From the NCBI RefSeq assembly GCF_019059575.1, contig NW_024881569.1, forward strand, positions 372,001 through 436,000: 64,000 bases of DNA, written 5' to 3'. Each line of letters begins with the position of its first letter. Position 1 is the stretch's first letter. Positions 33,301-37,010 of the stretch are shown here, in pieces. The stretch is from Amphibalanus amphitrite (Eukaryota > Arthropoda > Thecostraca > Balanomorpha > Balanidae). Below the pieces are notes generated by a model. The model did no database searches. It had not been told where the DNA came from and worked only from the letters and a program-made list of their open reading frames with translations. The translations under genes and the position numbers were made by a program.

Positions 33301-34351
33301 AATGTCAAATAATATGCGTGGTTTCAAATTCTGCTCTGTGAAACGTCTCACTGCTCAAGCGAATCGTCATAAGTAATAAGTAGTACCGAATGTGTGTGCG
33401 GCACTCGCCTAGCGATGCGGCATCTCTGTAGTCATGCGTCCACTCTCAAACACTGCAGGAAGAAGACGTCACTGTCAGCAAGTGGGAGAAGATGGATCCG
33501 TCAGAAGAGCGACTAGGTAAGCACTTTTGGCTCTACATCTAAAAACCGTTTCGATCTTTTGATTTTTCTTCTCGTCTGATATTTTCTATTCATGCCTGAT
33601 GGTTTTGCTGTGTGTTTGTGACCGTCCATCCGCCTTTGCGCCGCAGACAAGCTGGACGGTGTGATCGCTGCGCGGAAACGGAAGGACGCCCACCCGCAGA
33701 CCATGGAGGACTACCTGTCCCTGCCGGACGACTACGAGAGTCGCACCGGCACCACCGGCAAAAAACGGGTACGGATAGACGCCGGATAAGCTAGATGGTG
33801 GGACGAAAGGAGCCAACTCAGTTCACAGAGTACCCTTGACCGGTTAGGTCGAATGCTGGCTTCTCTCTTCTTGGCTGGTTGAATTTCACAGACATACTGA
33901 AGGAACTGAACGAACCGAAAGATATCCAGTCAGATCCAATCGTGTTCTTGTTTACATTAGTGTCTTACATCGCTCATCTAGCGTGGCTAACCACCAGTCA
34001 GCTCTAGTCAGCAGTCAGCACCCCTGGGCCCTGAAATAAATGTTTGTATTTTCACGCGGGGGCACTTCATGATTTAAGTTTTTCTAGCTTTTTTTAATAT
34101 TTATTTTTGACCAACGACACTTGGGTGACCGGTTTTGGCGACGGGCGCTGCCATCGCGTCTCCGGGTTTCCGCTGGACGCTGTCTGACCCGCCGAGCCGG
34201 TATGTTTCAGGTGCGCTGGGCCGACGTCGAAGAGAAGAACCAACAGCGCAAGATGCGTGACATGGGTTTCGTGGTCGGTCAGACCGACTGGAACCGCATG
34301 ACTGACCCGACCTTTGGCGAGTCGGCCCTCACTAAAACCAAGTACATCTGA
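5547..34351 (+). CDS. YLPM1: YLPM1 (ZAP3) gene, 18 coding exons, complete
   Basis: Joined exons: 5547-5693, 12165-12365, 12809-13150, 13705-13823, 15517-15713, 16095-16719, 16976-17089, 17938-18029, 18393-18581, 19120-19783, 21259-21461, 21789-21937, 22238-22414, 22755-22922, 31780-31851, 33459-33516, 33647-33768, 34211-34351. All introns are GT-AG, all phases agree, total 3780 nt = 1259 residues plus stop. YLPM1 is a nuclear protein known to bind PP1 and linked to telomerase regulation in mammals. Seen here: YLP motif near residue 93, polyQ and Pro/Ala-rich regions to about 230, charged coiled coil 231-315, RGG/GGY region 335-544, RS/DRPRDPY region 675-897, P-loop kinase-like domain about 950-1130 with GPPGSGKT, and a conserved tail with KKRVRW (RVxF-type PP1 docking) ending in TKYI, as in the vertebrate protein. 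Intron 14 (8.9 kb) hosts two other genes. Family assignment is firm; the limits of the low-complexity exons are less so. Confidence 0.93.
5812..6288 (+). mobile_element. TTAA-flanked MITE, full copy in YLPM1 intron 1
   Basis: This 477-bp copy has the same termini (AGGGACCCTCCCACCTT and its inverse) as the copy at 2369-2835, with TTAA at 5808-5811 and 6289-6292. The interior differs in part from that copy. It is inserted about 115 bp after the exon 1 donor. Confidence 0.85.
6989..7110 (+). repeat. Degenerate GTAGGTTG simple repeat
   Basis: Imperfect repetition of 4-8-bp units such as GTAGGTTG and GTAGGTAG. No coding potential. Confidence 0.6.
7357..8245. mobile_element. TTAA element E1 with G/C-run hairpin ends and AGGTCA repeats
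   Basis: Perfect 16-bp inverted ends (CCCTCGCCGGCACAGG at 7357-7372, inverse at 8230-8245) are flanked by TTAA (7353-7356, 8246-8249). Near each end are runs of G and C that can pair. The interior has dense AGGTCA/TGACCT, for example 7669-7730 and 7888-7915. No transposase frame is seen. Related copies or fragments occur across the window (see 14528, 19902, 26711, 28820, 49551, 51396). Confidence 0.85.
8551..9713 (-). pseudogene. Non-LTR retrotransposon reverse transcriptase fragment
   Basis: On the minus strand two overlapping frames give a LINE reverse transcriptase missing its 5' part. The first frame (within 9713-9126) contains SRAFDSVDHGILLSKLQWYG, RT motif A-like. The second (9429-8551) contains GVPQGSLVGPILL, the catalytic YTDD box (SYTDDTQLLD) and a CR1/Jockey-like C-terminal region with LKMNPSKTTLL and LGVTVDQTLSW. 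The two are out of frame with each other near 9355-9430, so the copy is broken. It lies antisense in YLPM1 intron 1 and its 3' side abuts element E1. The upstream part of the first frame (before about 9500) may not be LINE. Confidence 0.85.
9688..10110. mobile_element. Small TIR element next to the LINE
   Basis: GGCCGCCCCACACTGGACCT at 9688 and following, continuing into a TCGCA..TGCGGGTTGCGA stretch, is repeated inverted up to 10110. The arms are about 35-40 bp with one 2-bp indel. The interior has no coding potential. The target duplication is unclear. Confidence 0.65.
10590..10900 (+). mobile_element. Truncated E1-type element
   Basis: It shares with E1 the TGACCTGACCTTAAAGGTCA stretch, the CCGCGAAGCTCTAGCTCGAT segment, a C-run and the terminus GGGCGAGGG followed by TTAA at 10901-10904. 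The left terminus is missing. Confidence 0.6.
11270..11655. mobile_element. Decayed fragment of the AGGTCA/G-run element family
   Basis: It contains TGACCTGACCTGACCTGAAA, a GAAATAACTC motif, a G-run and a GGCCGGCGAGG end like the terminal part of E1. Boundaries are approximate and the termini have decayed. Confidence 0.45.
11816..12016 (+). pseudogene. LINE ORF2 linker fragment, possible cassette exon
   Basis: The + frame reads a basic stretch (KNRKRKLWLRYLRSQDPVDY, then RVRNDLRRLTRNLR) typical of the region between endonuclease and RT in CR1/Jockey-type LINEs. It is preceded by a good acceptor (TTTTATTACAG) and followed by a donor (GAG|GTAATC). The enclosed 201 nt are phase 0 at both ends and open, so they could be spliced in frame between YLPM1 exons 1 and 2. 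The LINE origin is the stronger claim; use as an exon is inference. Confidence 0.5.
12165..12365 (+). CDS. YLPM1: YLPM1 exon 2 (YLP motif, polyQ)
   Basis: Acceptor CCTCTGTGGCAG, 67 codons, donor CAG|GTGAGC, phase 0 at both ends. The peptide is Gly/Ala-rich with AYLPSGQ, the YLP motif that names the protein, then ten consecutive CAG-encoded glutamines and MAAAAQWGQQ. Confidence 0.85.
12809..13150 (+). CDS. YLPM1: YLPM1 exon 3 (Pro/Ala-rich)
   Basis: Acceptor TGTTTTGCAG, 114 codons, donor GAG|GTGAGT. It encodes low-complexity proline/alanine sequence (APVPAPVPGLAAAPRL and similar) and ends in SRLTPKEQE, the beginning of the conserved coiled coil continued in exon 4. Confidence 0.85.
13705..13823 (+). 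CDS. YLPM1: YLPM1 exon 4 (coiled coil)
   Basis: Acceptor CGCTTCCATAG, donor AG|GTAGGC, phase 0 to 2. The peptide EIRQLQRADELFDKQFKAWE continues as a charged helix with regularly spaced Trp/Phe (QFNSWKNENRGH), a conserved segment of animal YLPM1. Confidence 0.9.
14148..15431. mobile_element. hAT element with perfect 8-bp target duplication
   Basis: Ends CAGTGGTCGGCAGG and TGCCGACCCCTG are typical hAT termini. Both sides carry CCTTAAGC (14140-14147 and 15432-15439), a perfect 8-bp duplication characteristic of hAT insertion. No transposase frame is present. A TTAA element (14528-15107) sits inside; without it the hAT copy is about 0.7 kb. Confidence 0.9.
14528..15107 (-). mobile_element. TTAA element E4 nested in the hAT copy
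   Basis: Flanked by TTAA (14524-14527, 15108-15111). It reads like E1 in reverse: CTTCGCGGAAAAAACGAGCG, GTCCTAGGTCATTG and TCAGGTCAGGTCA, then the GCGAGTTATTCGCGAAAA end. Termini are diverged. Its position inside the hAT element dates it as the younger insertion. Confidence 0.75.
15517..15713 (+). CDS. YLPM1: YLPM1 exon 5 (coiled coil end, Pro-rich)
   Basis: Acceptor CCGCCCAG, donor TTCG|GTGAGTC, phase 2 to 1. It encodes SYEEEMLQMKNKLLQRHEQL and RRRLAQKLAK, the rest of the charged helix, and then a PPPDLPPPPPAAAAPG run. Confidence 0.9.
16095..16719 (+). CDS. YLPM1: YLPM1 exon 6 (RGG/GGY-rich)
   Basis: Acceptor CTCTGTCACAG, donor GA|GTGAGT, phase 1 to 2. About 208 codons of GGYGEDYGEGSGYDREYGE type and RGGRGRGRGARGRGG blocks, with acidic-tyrosine spacers. 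RGG repeats of this kind bind RNA and are arginine-methylated in many nuclear proteins. The very open other frames over this GC-rich exon are shadows. Confidence 0.85.
16976..17089 (+). CDS. YLPM1: YLPM1 exon 7
   Basis: Acceptor CGTTTCGCAG, donor AG|GTAAGG, phase 2 to 2. It encodes GTGPRESRGDRPGESADSWQ followed by DLGGGLKGRPFSSAPYAR, a polar linker without a recognised domain. The phase match to exons 6 and 8 supports it. Confidence 0.75.
17536..17617 (-). tRNA. tRNA-Ser (anticodon CGA)
   Basis: On the minus strand the 82 bases fold as a class II tRNA: acceptor stem GCAGTCT with AGGCTGC (one G-T pair), D-arm with A box TGGCCGAGTGG, anticodon loop CTCGAAA (CGA, reading UCG), a variable arm typical of serine, T-arm with B box GGTTCGAATCC, and G as discriminator. 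No CCA is encoded, as usual in animals. A T4 terminator follows a few bases downstream (AAAA at 17528-17531 on +). It lies in YLPM1 intron 7, antisense to the host. Confidence 0.96.
17938..18029 (+). CDS. YLPM1: YLPM1 exon 8
   Basis: Acceptor GCCTTCACAG, donor GACG|GTGAGG, phase 2 to 1. It encodes GGPDKGGEGDDHAVIDYGHK then NALDVVSKFDG. The IDYGHK segment resembles the short conserved stretch that precedes the kinase domain region in YLPM1. Confidence 0.8.
18393..18581 (+). CDS. YLPM1: YLPM1 exon 9 (helix and polyproline)
   Basis: Acceptor CCCTGTCTCAG, donor AGAG|GTGAGT, phase 1 to 1. It encodes PPSLKDAIESVYEAFTRPVR, a predicted amphipathic helix, then a (P)10 run. It can be skipped without changing the frame. 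Confidence 0.8.
18632..18880. mobile_element. Short TIR element in YLPM1 intron 9
   Basis: ACACCTTTTTTTTAAACCCC then ACATCTGTTCTCC at 18632-18664 is repeated inverted (GGAGAACAAATGTGGGGTTT and following) up to 18880. The arms are about 33 bp with two small differences. The non-coding interior is about 185 bp. Confidence 0.7.
19120..19783 (+). CDS. YLPM1: YLPM1 exon 10 (RS-rich, DRPRDPY repeats)
   Basis: Acceptor CTGCCTACAG, donor GTGAG|GTGAGT, phase 1 to 2. It encodes RRSRSRSPRFRSRSRSPRRY-type SR dipeptides, then DDRRPPSDDRRPPFDDRRPP repeats and DPYDRPRDPYDRPRSP repeats. RS domains place proteins in splicing speckles and are phosphorylated by SR kinases. The DDRRPPx and DRPRDPY units are tandem in the DNA and probably vary in number. 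Confidence 0.88.
19902..21096. mobile_element. TTAA element E5 with palindromic G/C-run ends
   Basis: Flanked by TTAA (19898-19901, 21097-21100), ends CCCGCGCCC and GGGCGCGGG. Each end carries a near-palindrome of a G-run, a GTGTTTGAACAC-like core and a C-run. The interior is non-coding and rich in TGACCT/AGGTCA. It lies in YLPM1 intron 10. Confidence 0.85.
21259..21461 (+). CDS. YLPM1: YLPM1 exon 11 (Pro-rich, start of P-loop domain)
   Basis: Acceptor TCACCCTCAG, donor TCGG|GTGAGA, phase 2 to 1. A proline-rich run is followed by TVNVKDLLQPPGRLTRPSNL and the beta strand VIILRGPPGSG. The exon ends inside the Walker A motif GPPGSGKT, which is completed by exon 12. Confidence 0.93.
21789..21937 (+). 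CDS. YLPM1: YLPM1 exon 12 (P-loop kinase-like domain)
   Basis: Acceptor GTCCCCGCAG, donor AAG|GTAACG, phase 1 to 0. KTYTAKLIKDQEVANKGSAP completes Walker A; RILSLDDYF follows, with the acidic pair of the second conserved motif. It closely resembles the AAA_33/nucleoside-kinase-like domain of vertebrate YLPM1. Confidence 0.95.
22238..22414 (+). CDS. YLPM1: YLPM1 exon 13 (P-loop kinase-like domain)
   Basis: Acceptor CCTTCCGCAG, donor AAG|GTGCGT, phase 0 at both ends, 59 codons. It begins VMEYEYDAAVEESYRVSLRK and contains FFHFIIVDCVN, the conserved strand of the domain. Confidence 0.95.
22755..22922 (+). CDS. YLPM1: YLPM1 exon 14 (end of kinase-like domain)
   Basis: Acceptor GTGTCCACTAG, donor GAG|GTAGGT, phase 0 at both ends. 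VYIAEMDMDVATCHKRNIHG carries the CxKRNIHGR motif typical of YLPM1; DVRPVLQDDSIQE ends the domain. The following intron holds two hydrolase genes whose acceptors are also phase 0. Confidence 0.95.
23437..23590 (+). repeat. Tandem repeat of about 60 bp
   Basis: About two and a half copies of a unit starting AACCAGGTTTGGCAACCTGG and continuing TCGTAGGCCTCAC, GGAATAAGTTAT. The copies differ by a few substitutions. The open frame across it has no family resemblance. Confidence 0.7.
23972..25501 (+). CDS. SGNH (GDSL) hydrolase with lysine-rich tail, nested gene 1
   Basis: Two exons are proposed: 23972-24112 (47 codons from ATG, donor CTG|GTAACG) and 24350-25501 (acceptor TTTTTACTCAG), both phase 0, giving about 430 residues. 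Seen: a helix-rich N-terminal part, then the SGNH blocks HLILGDS (catalytic Ser at 24530-24532), RGGATWSS, LSGNDVY, and DRMHLS (Asp 25034-25036, His 25043-25045). SGNH enzymes are esterases or lipases; the substrate here is unknown. After the domain comes a tail of about 130 residues with SEKSEK, KPEKPE and TSVKSEMPKK repeats ending in KKRKKSKKAKK, which looks nuclear. The gene lies in the same direction inside YLPM1 intron 14. SGNH domains also occur in some Ngaro/DIRS and CR1 retroelements, so a retroelement origin is possible. Exon 1 rests on frame and splice sites only. Confidence 0.72.
24350..25501 (+). CDS. Nested gene 1, main exon
   Basis: The main SGNH exon: 383 codons from the acceptor at 24349 to TAG at 25499-25501. 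The frame also stays open upstream to 24200, with an in-frame ATG at 24230, so an unspliced start is an alternative. Confidence 0.85.
   Translation: METAAENIKAEGLRIAELLKNYDQLLPSDYRECGPGASSYSRSSPLRSKNGGKMHLILGDSFAQRARFQPADPEDEIFSRCRGGATWSSVLGKIAEDLNDWAAMVQETGMDRGNCAIWLSGNDVYTGVARPPNFDREHLEEVAQTAKEVITAAEAACVRVFVLGPLPRYCADLPGSAWERTAAYHLERALLRKSLNADTQLLKPGRGITRKFQGRHSLMDGCLKWFAPDRMHLSPLGYLKLAGHMPDWLRVGYSEKSEKSEQSEKEKSEKSEKSEKPEKPESPEKLKMSETPKKPEKSEKPKDPEKFVKSEMPKEPETSVKSEMPKKAETSVKSEMPKKPETSVKSVMCEKSEKSKKRKKSKKAKKPKQCVVSSVVSSNLIQL
26055..26060 (+). terminator. Poly(A) signal AATAAA for nested gene 1
   Basis: Canonical AATAAA about 550 nt after the stop codon of the first SGNH gene, followed by T-rich and then GT-rich sequence. 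Its presence inside YLPM1 intron 14 fits an independent transcript or an alternative YLPM1 3' end. Confidence 0.5.
26711..27913. mobile_element. TTAA element E6 with AGGTCA DR1 arrays
   Basis: Flanked by TTAA (26707-26710, 27914-27917), ends CCCGCGCCCTGGTGGGG and CCCCACCAGGGCGCGGG. Near each end is a G-run, a CTATTTTTTG-like core and a C-run. The interior is non-coding; at 27041-27090 it has repeated AGGTCA spaced as direct repeats. Confidence 0.88.
28021..28810. mobile_element. E5-type element, left end missing
   Basis: The interior follows E5 in the same order (GCGCCTCTTTTGGA, CAGTTTTTCGCGAATAACTT, GGCGAAAGTTGGCCTTC, CGAACGCCGCCTTCC) and ends with a C-run and GGCGCGGG at 28803-28810. No left terminus is seen. 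Confidence 0.75.
28820..29672 (-). mobile_element. TTAA element E8, E4-like
   Basis: It starts after TTAA at 28816-28819 with CTCGCCGGTA and shares GTGTTTTGCCAGCCGCTAA, AACGAGCGTG, GGTCAGGTCAGGT and the GCGATCGGCCGCTTTTTGCG end with E4. The right terminus is diverged (GCGCGCGAAGGTTAC). Confidence 0.75.
29781..30554 (+). CDS. SGNH (GDSL) hydrolase, nested gene 2
   Basis: An open frame of 257 codons, clearly paralogous to nested gene 1. Blocks are HLLIGDS (Ser 29961-29963), ARGGATWSS, LTGDDVYSG, VLGPLPR, GWETTAAYH and DGVHLSAEGYG (Asp 30456-30458, His 30465-30467). The first gene has GND where this one has GDD, so the oxyanion-hole Asn of the family is replaced by Asp here and activity is uncertain. 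It lacks the lysine-rich tail. ATG at 29781 gives a start with a weak hydrophobic stretch; a strong acceptor (GTTTTCCCCTCAG) at 29837 in phase 0 suggests instead that the exon begins at 29838. Same strand as YLPM1, inside intron 14. Single-exon coding part, no upstream coding exon found. Confidence 0.8.
   Translation: MPIARRQLVRTYVCLFSPQFNTISSVARSPVLEVTDPEPQRWLARRLPRSAPPLHLLIGDSVARDAGLRSRLNRHQFLSLARGGATWSSTADELPAILDRWTSEAERQGRRLGEVVVWLTGDDVYSGSAMLAGFDETLEETGRLAKAVCRHLQSLARVTVLGPLPRLSEETSGNGWETTAAYHQERRLKHSLPPGVHLVLLGRQLMRRSARRYRFAPECASYFRSDGVHLSAEGYGRVADALELPIWLAMTAACEDL
30555..31779. other. Non-coding remainder of intron 14
   Basis: No gene recognised. Near 30881-30960 AATGTATATGCG and CGCATATACATT form an inverted pair around an 80-bp segment. 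I see no AATAAA for nested gene 2 in this stretch. Confidence 0.5.
31780..31851 (+). CDS. YLPM1: YLPM1 exon 15
   Basis: Acceptor GGCTACCAG, donor GGG|GTGAGT, phase 0 at both ends, 24 codons beginning VEMEDTEPEKPSAGK. VEMED directly follows the kinase-like domain in vertebrate YLPM1, which supports direct splicing from exon 14 across the 8.9-kb intron. Confidence 0.88.
31855..32010 (+). repeat. GGGGAGACGGACAGACGACTG-like minisatellite after exon 15
   Basis: Imperfect copies of an about 20-bp unit (GGGAGAGGACAGACGACTG and variants) begin right after the exon 15 donor. The frame stays open through it to 32076, so intron retention would add a Gly/Arg-rich tail. Confidence 0.55.
32930..32986 (+). 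terminator. Two intronic poly(A) signals in YLPM1 intron 15
   Basis: AATAAA at 32930-32935 and again at 32981-32986. They could end a transcript that reads through the exon 15 donor, or one from nested gene 2. Sequence alone cannot choose. Confidence 0.35.
33459..33516 (+). CDS. YLPM1: YLPM1 exon 16
   Basis: Acceptor AACACTGCAG, donor CTAG|GTAAGC, phase 0 to 1. It encodes EEDVTVSKWEKMDPSEERL; the SKWE.M..SE..L pattern is conserved in the YLPM1 tail. Confidence 0.9.
33647..33768 (+). CDS. YLPM1: YLPM1 exon 17
   Basis: Acceptor TGCGCCGCAG, donor CGG|GTACGG, phase 1 to 0. It encodes DKLDGVIAARKRKDAHPQTM then EDYLSLPDDYESR, matching the conserved MEDYLQLPDDY-type segment, and ends GKKR, the first half of the PP1-docking motif. 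Confidence 0.93.
34211..34351 (+). CDS. YLPM1: YLPM1 exon 18 (stop codon)
   Basis: Acceptor GGTATGTTTCAG, 46 codons and TGA at 34349-34351. VRWADVEEKNQQRKM completes KKRVRW, an RVxF-type PP1-binding motif, and IGF/MGFVVGQTDW...TKYI is the typical YLPM1 C-terminus. Confidence 0.95.
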   Translation: MRWADVEEKNQQRKMRDMGFVVGQTDWNRMTDPTFGESALTKTKYI

Positions 34352-35512
34352 GGCGGCTTGCGGCGCGACCGTCCGCCGTTTTACGCCACTATGAGCATCC
34401 CATCCTCTCAGCCCTAGCGAGTCGTTCAGGACTGAGTGATATGGCTTCACAAACCGTTTGGACGCGTTTTTTCTGGACATTTTTGCGCGGCGTTGAGGCT
34501 CTGCGACGGAGCCTGATGACGTTTGTGGTATTAGTGTGGTCGGTTAATTCGGCTTATGGAGGGACGTCTAGTTAGAGCGAGACGGACTCACATTTTATCA
34601 TCGCAACGTTCCGAATGGGCGACGCCCAAACAAACTCAGTGTCATTGACTCGGTGTCGTTAGTGGTTGGTCGACAGGGCAGCCGACCGATTACGCCCGAC
34701 TGTGGCTTCGTAGGTGTGTTTGGCAAGTGGTTGTATGTCTGTTTGGAGGTCAACTGGAACCTGAGTTTGGTCCATTTTGCGCCGTGTGTATCGAGGGCCC
34801 ATCAGTGGGGTCTCCCGATCTACTCGATGTGAATTGCGGATGGTCAAAAGAAAGCTTGGTTTGAGAGGTTTAGCCTGCGTTACCGATAATACATTCAGTG
34901 GACCCAAAACTACAAACAATCCTCAAAACTGCTGCAAAGCTGCCGATGCCCTGGGGCGGTGTAAGCATGATCATACCGGCTGAGAGAACGATGCCTTGTA
35001 CTGCTGTGGCTGACTGTTGCCGCTTACCAGGTGAGTTTAATTTCGAATTTTCGCTGTCTCAGCAATGTTGTGGAAATGATGGGAAATTATTTACTAGTTA
35101 CGTATACGGCACACCTTTCGATGTGCTTACTGCGATTATTGCATCATACAAGTGAATTCCGCAACCGTTTTCGCTGACCGCTTTATCCAGCATGCCAGCT
35201 AATTAGCCAAAAGACCGGCGAAGTTTTGACGGACGGGCAAATTACCAACTCTCGGTTGTAAATGGCCAGCTGACATTTATATTTACCAATGGGACCCAGT
35301 GAAATAAGAAACTTATAAGCTGCAACGTTTATAAAGAAAATACGCCTTAAGATAAGTACCCGATTGATCGCAATCAATCAGTCACATTTGTGACGCATGA
35401 AAAAGGAATGAAAGCTAACAAAGAAGTTGGGATGAAGGGTGATGTTTGAAGCTAGACCGCGAACGCAGCCGCCCATAGCGACATTTATCTGGCATACATA
35501 TCAGTCAATAAA
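34352..35512 (+). other. YLPM1: YLPM1 3' UTR candidate
   Basis: About 1.16 kb without a credible gene between the YLPM1 stop and AATAAA at 35507-35512, the first canonical poly(A) signal downstream of the stop. Confidence 0.5.
35507..35512 (+). terminator. YLPM1: Poly(A) signal AATAAA for YLPM1
   Basis: AATAAA in CAATAAAGTC about 1.16 kb after the YLPM1 stop codon, ahead of the next coding segment. Confidence 0.5.
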
Positions 35513-35696
35513 GTCGATAACAACCGGTGACTAAAACTGGCACCGCCAACTATTTTTTATCGGAGTTTTTTTGTGTTGGTATGCCATCTGTTCGGTACAA
35601 ATGTTCTGTCTGTAGTCTGTACCTGTGGTATCCGTGCCGCCCATCCACGTTTCGCACCGCGGTATGATCCGTTGCTGACACCGCTCTGTGTTTCAG

Positions 35697-37010
35697 GCCG
35701 CGGCTGAAGGCGTCTGTCCAGCGCCGGGGCCGTTCCACATGAGCAATTGGCCGCCTGGTCCGCCGCAGGGCACTGATGAGACGTCGAACGCCGCTCCGGA
35801 CTCGATTGCGGCTCCAGCGGCTGATGAAGCGACCGTTTGGCCCTCCGACAGGGGGCAGCGGCCGCCGCTGCCGCCTGGTCCACCACCGAACACAGATACC
35901 GACACTCAGCAGCAGCAGCAGCAGCAACAGCAGCAGGACTGGTCGGTACCAGCTGCGGCTCTCGGCGCGGCGCCGAGCCCCGACCCGCGTCCGTCCACTC
36001 CGTCCAACCACCGGCCGCCGCTCTCCCCGAGACAGCAGTCGGCCTCGCCGCACCGGCTGATCGGACCCTCTCTGCCCGGCGGTGTGATGACTCCTCCGTG
36101 GCAGCCCCCGCCGTCCCACTCTCCTCGACAGCCGTCTCCCTCTCCCCGACACACTGCGTTTTCGCCCCACCAGCCGCCTCCCCGCCAGTCGGTATCTCCA
36201 CACCAATCTGTCCCATCTCCCCTTAAGTCTTTCCCGCCTCCACAGCATCCGCCCCCGTCTTCCCGACAGTCTACCCCGTCTTCCCACCGATCTGACCCAG
36301 CTTCTTACCAGTCTGCACCGTCCCCATCTCCCCATCGGCCGTCTCCATATCCACGCCAACCTGTCCCATCTCCCCATCATCAGACACCGCCTCCCAGCAA
36401 TGGTTCTCAGTCTCCCCACCAACCTGTCCCATCTCCCCATCATCGCCTGCCCCAGACACCGTCTCCCAGCCATTCTTCTCCGTCTCCCCGCCATCAGACA
36501 CCGCCTCCCCACCAGTCTTGTCTATCTTCCCGCCATCAGACACCGTCTTCCCGCCATCATACACCATCTCCCCGCCATCATACACCATCTCCCCGCCAGC
36601 TGTTCCCATCTCCCCGCCATCAGACACCGTCTTCCCGCCATCAGACACCATCTCCCAGCCATCAGACACCGCCTCCACATCAGTCTTTCCCATCTCCCCG
36701 CCATCAGGCACCGTCTCCCCGCCATCAGACACCGTCTTCCCGCCATCAGACACCATCTTCCCGCCATCAGACACCATCTTCCCGCCATCAGACACCGTCT
36801 CCCCGCCATCCGTCGCCATGGCAGGCGGGCGCGGCGCCGTGGAATCGACCACCACCGACCCCCACAAACATCCAGCCGACCTCCCCCGGGGTGGCGGGCG
36901 GGTGGCGGCCGGCGGCGCCCCAGCCGGCCGCGCAGAGTCGCTGGTCTGCGCCAGTGCCGCAACTGGTGTGGCGCCAGAGGCCTCCACAGCCACGGCCGGC
37001 GCGCTGGTAG
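35697..37010 (+). CDS. Pro/Ser/Gln-rich low-complexity protein, one large exon
   Basis: A frame of 438 codons runs from the acceptor CTCTGTGTTTCAG (ends 35696) to TAG at 37008-37010; the first in-frame ATG is at 35739. It has WPPGPPQ, a polyQ run (ten glutamines), then about 250 residues of SPRHQTPS/SPHQP repeats and a Pro/Trp-rich end. No known domain. The SPR-type repeats come from a DNA repeat of the kind CATCAGACACCGTCTTCCCGCC, about 15-33 bp, whose other frames are also open. The acceptor is in phase 0, the same as the YLPM1 exon 17 donor, so it could be an alternative YLPM1 last exon as well as a separate gene. The composition resembles the YLPM1 N-terminus. Confidence 0.6.
   Translation, partial: AAAEGVCPAPGPFHMSNWPPGPPQGTDETSNAAPDSIAAPAADEATVWPSDRGQRPPLPPGPPPNTDTDTQQQQQQQQQQDWSVPAAALGAAPSPDPRPSTPSNHRPPLSPRQQSASPHRLIGPSLPGGVMTPPWQPPPSHSPRQPSPSPRHTAFSPHQPPPRQSVSPHQSVPSPLKSFPPPQHPPPSSRQSTPSSHRSDPASYQSAPSPSPHRPSPYPRQPVPSPHHQTPPPSNGSQSPHQPVPSPHHRLPQTPSPSHSSPSPRHQTPPPHQSCLSSRHQTPSSRHHTPSPRHHTPSPRQLFPSPRHQTPSSRHQTPSPSHQTPPPHQSFPSPRHQAPSPRHQTPSSRHQTPSSRHQTPSSRHQTPSPRHPSPWQAGAAPWNRPPPTPTNIQPTSPGVAGGWRPAAPQPAAQSRWSAPVPQLVWRQRPPQPRPARW

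Noticed and set aside
35550..36993. Long minus-strand frames (up to 320 codons) over the proline-rich exon
   Set aside because: They are antisense shadows of a GC-rich repeat with few possible stops; they give RR/GRW and DGGKTVS repeats without family resemblance, while the + frame has an acceptor and sensible composition.
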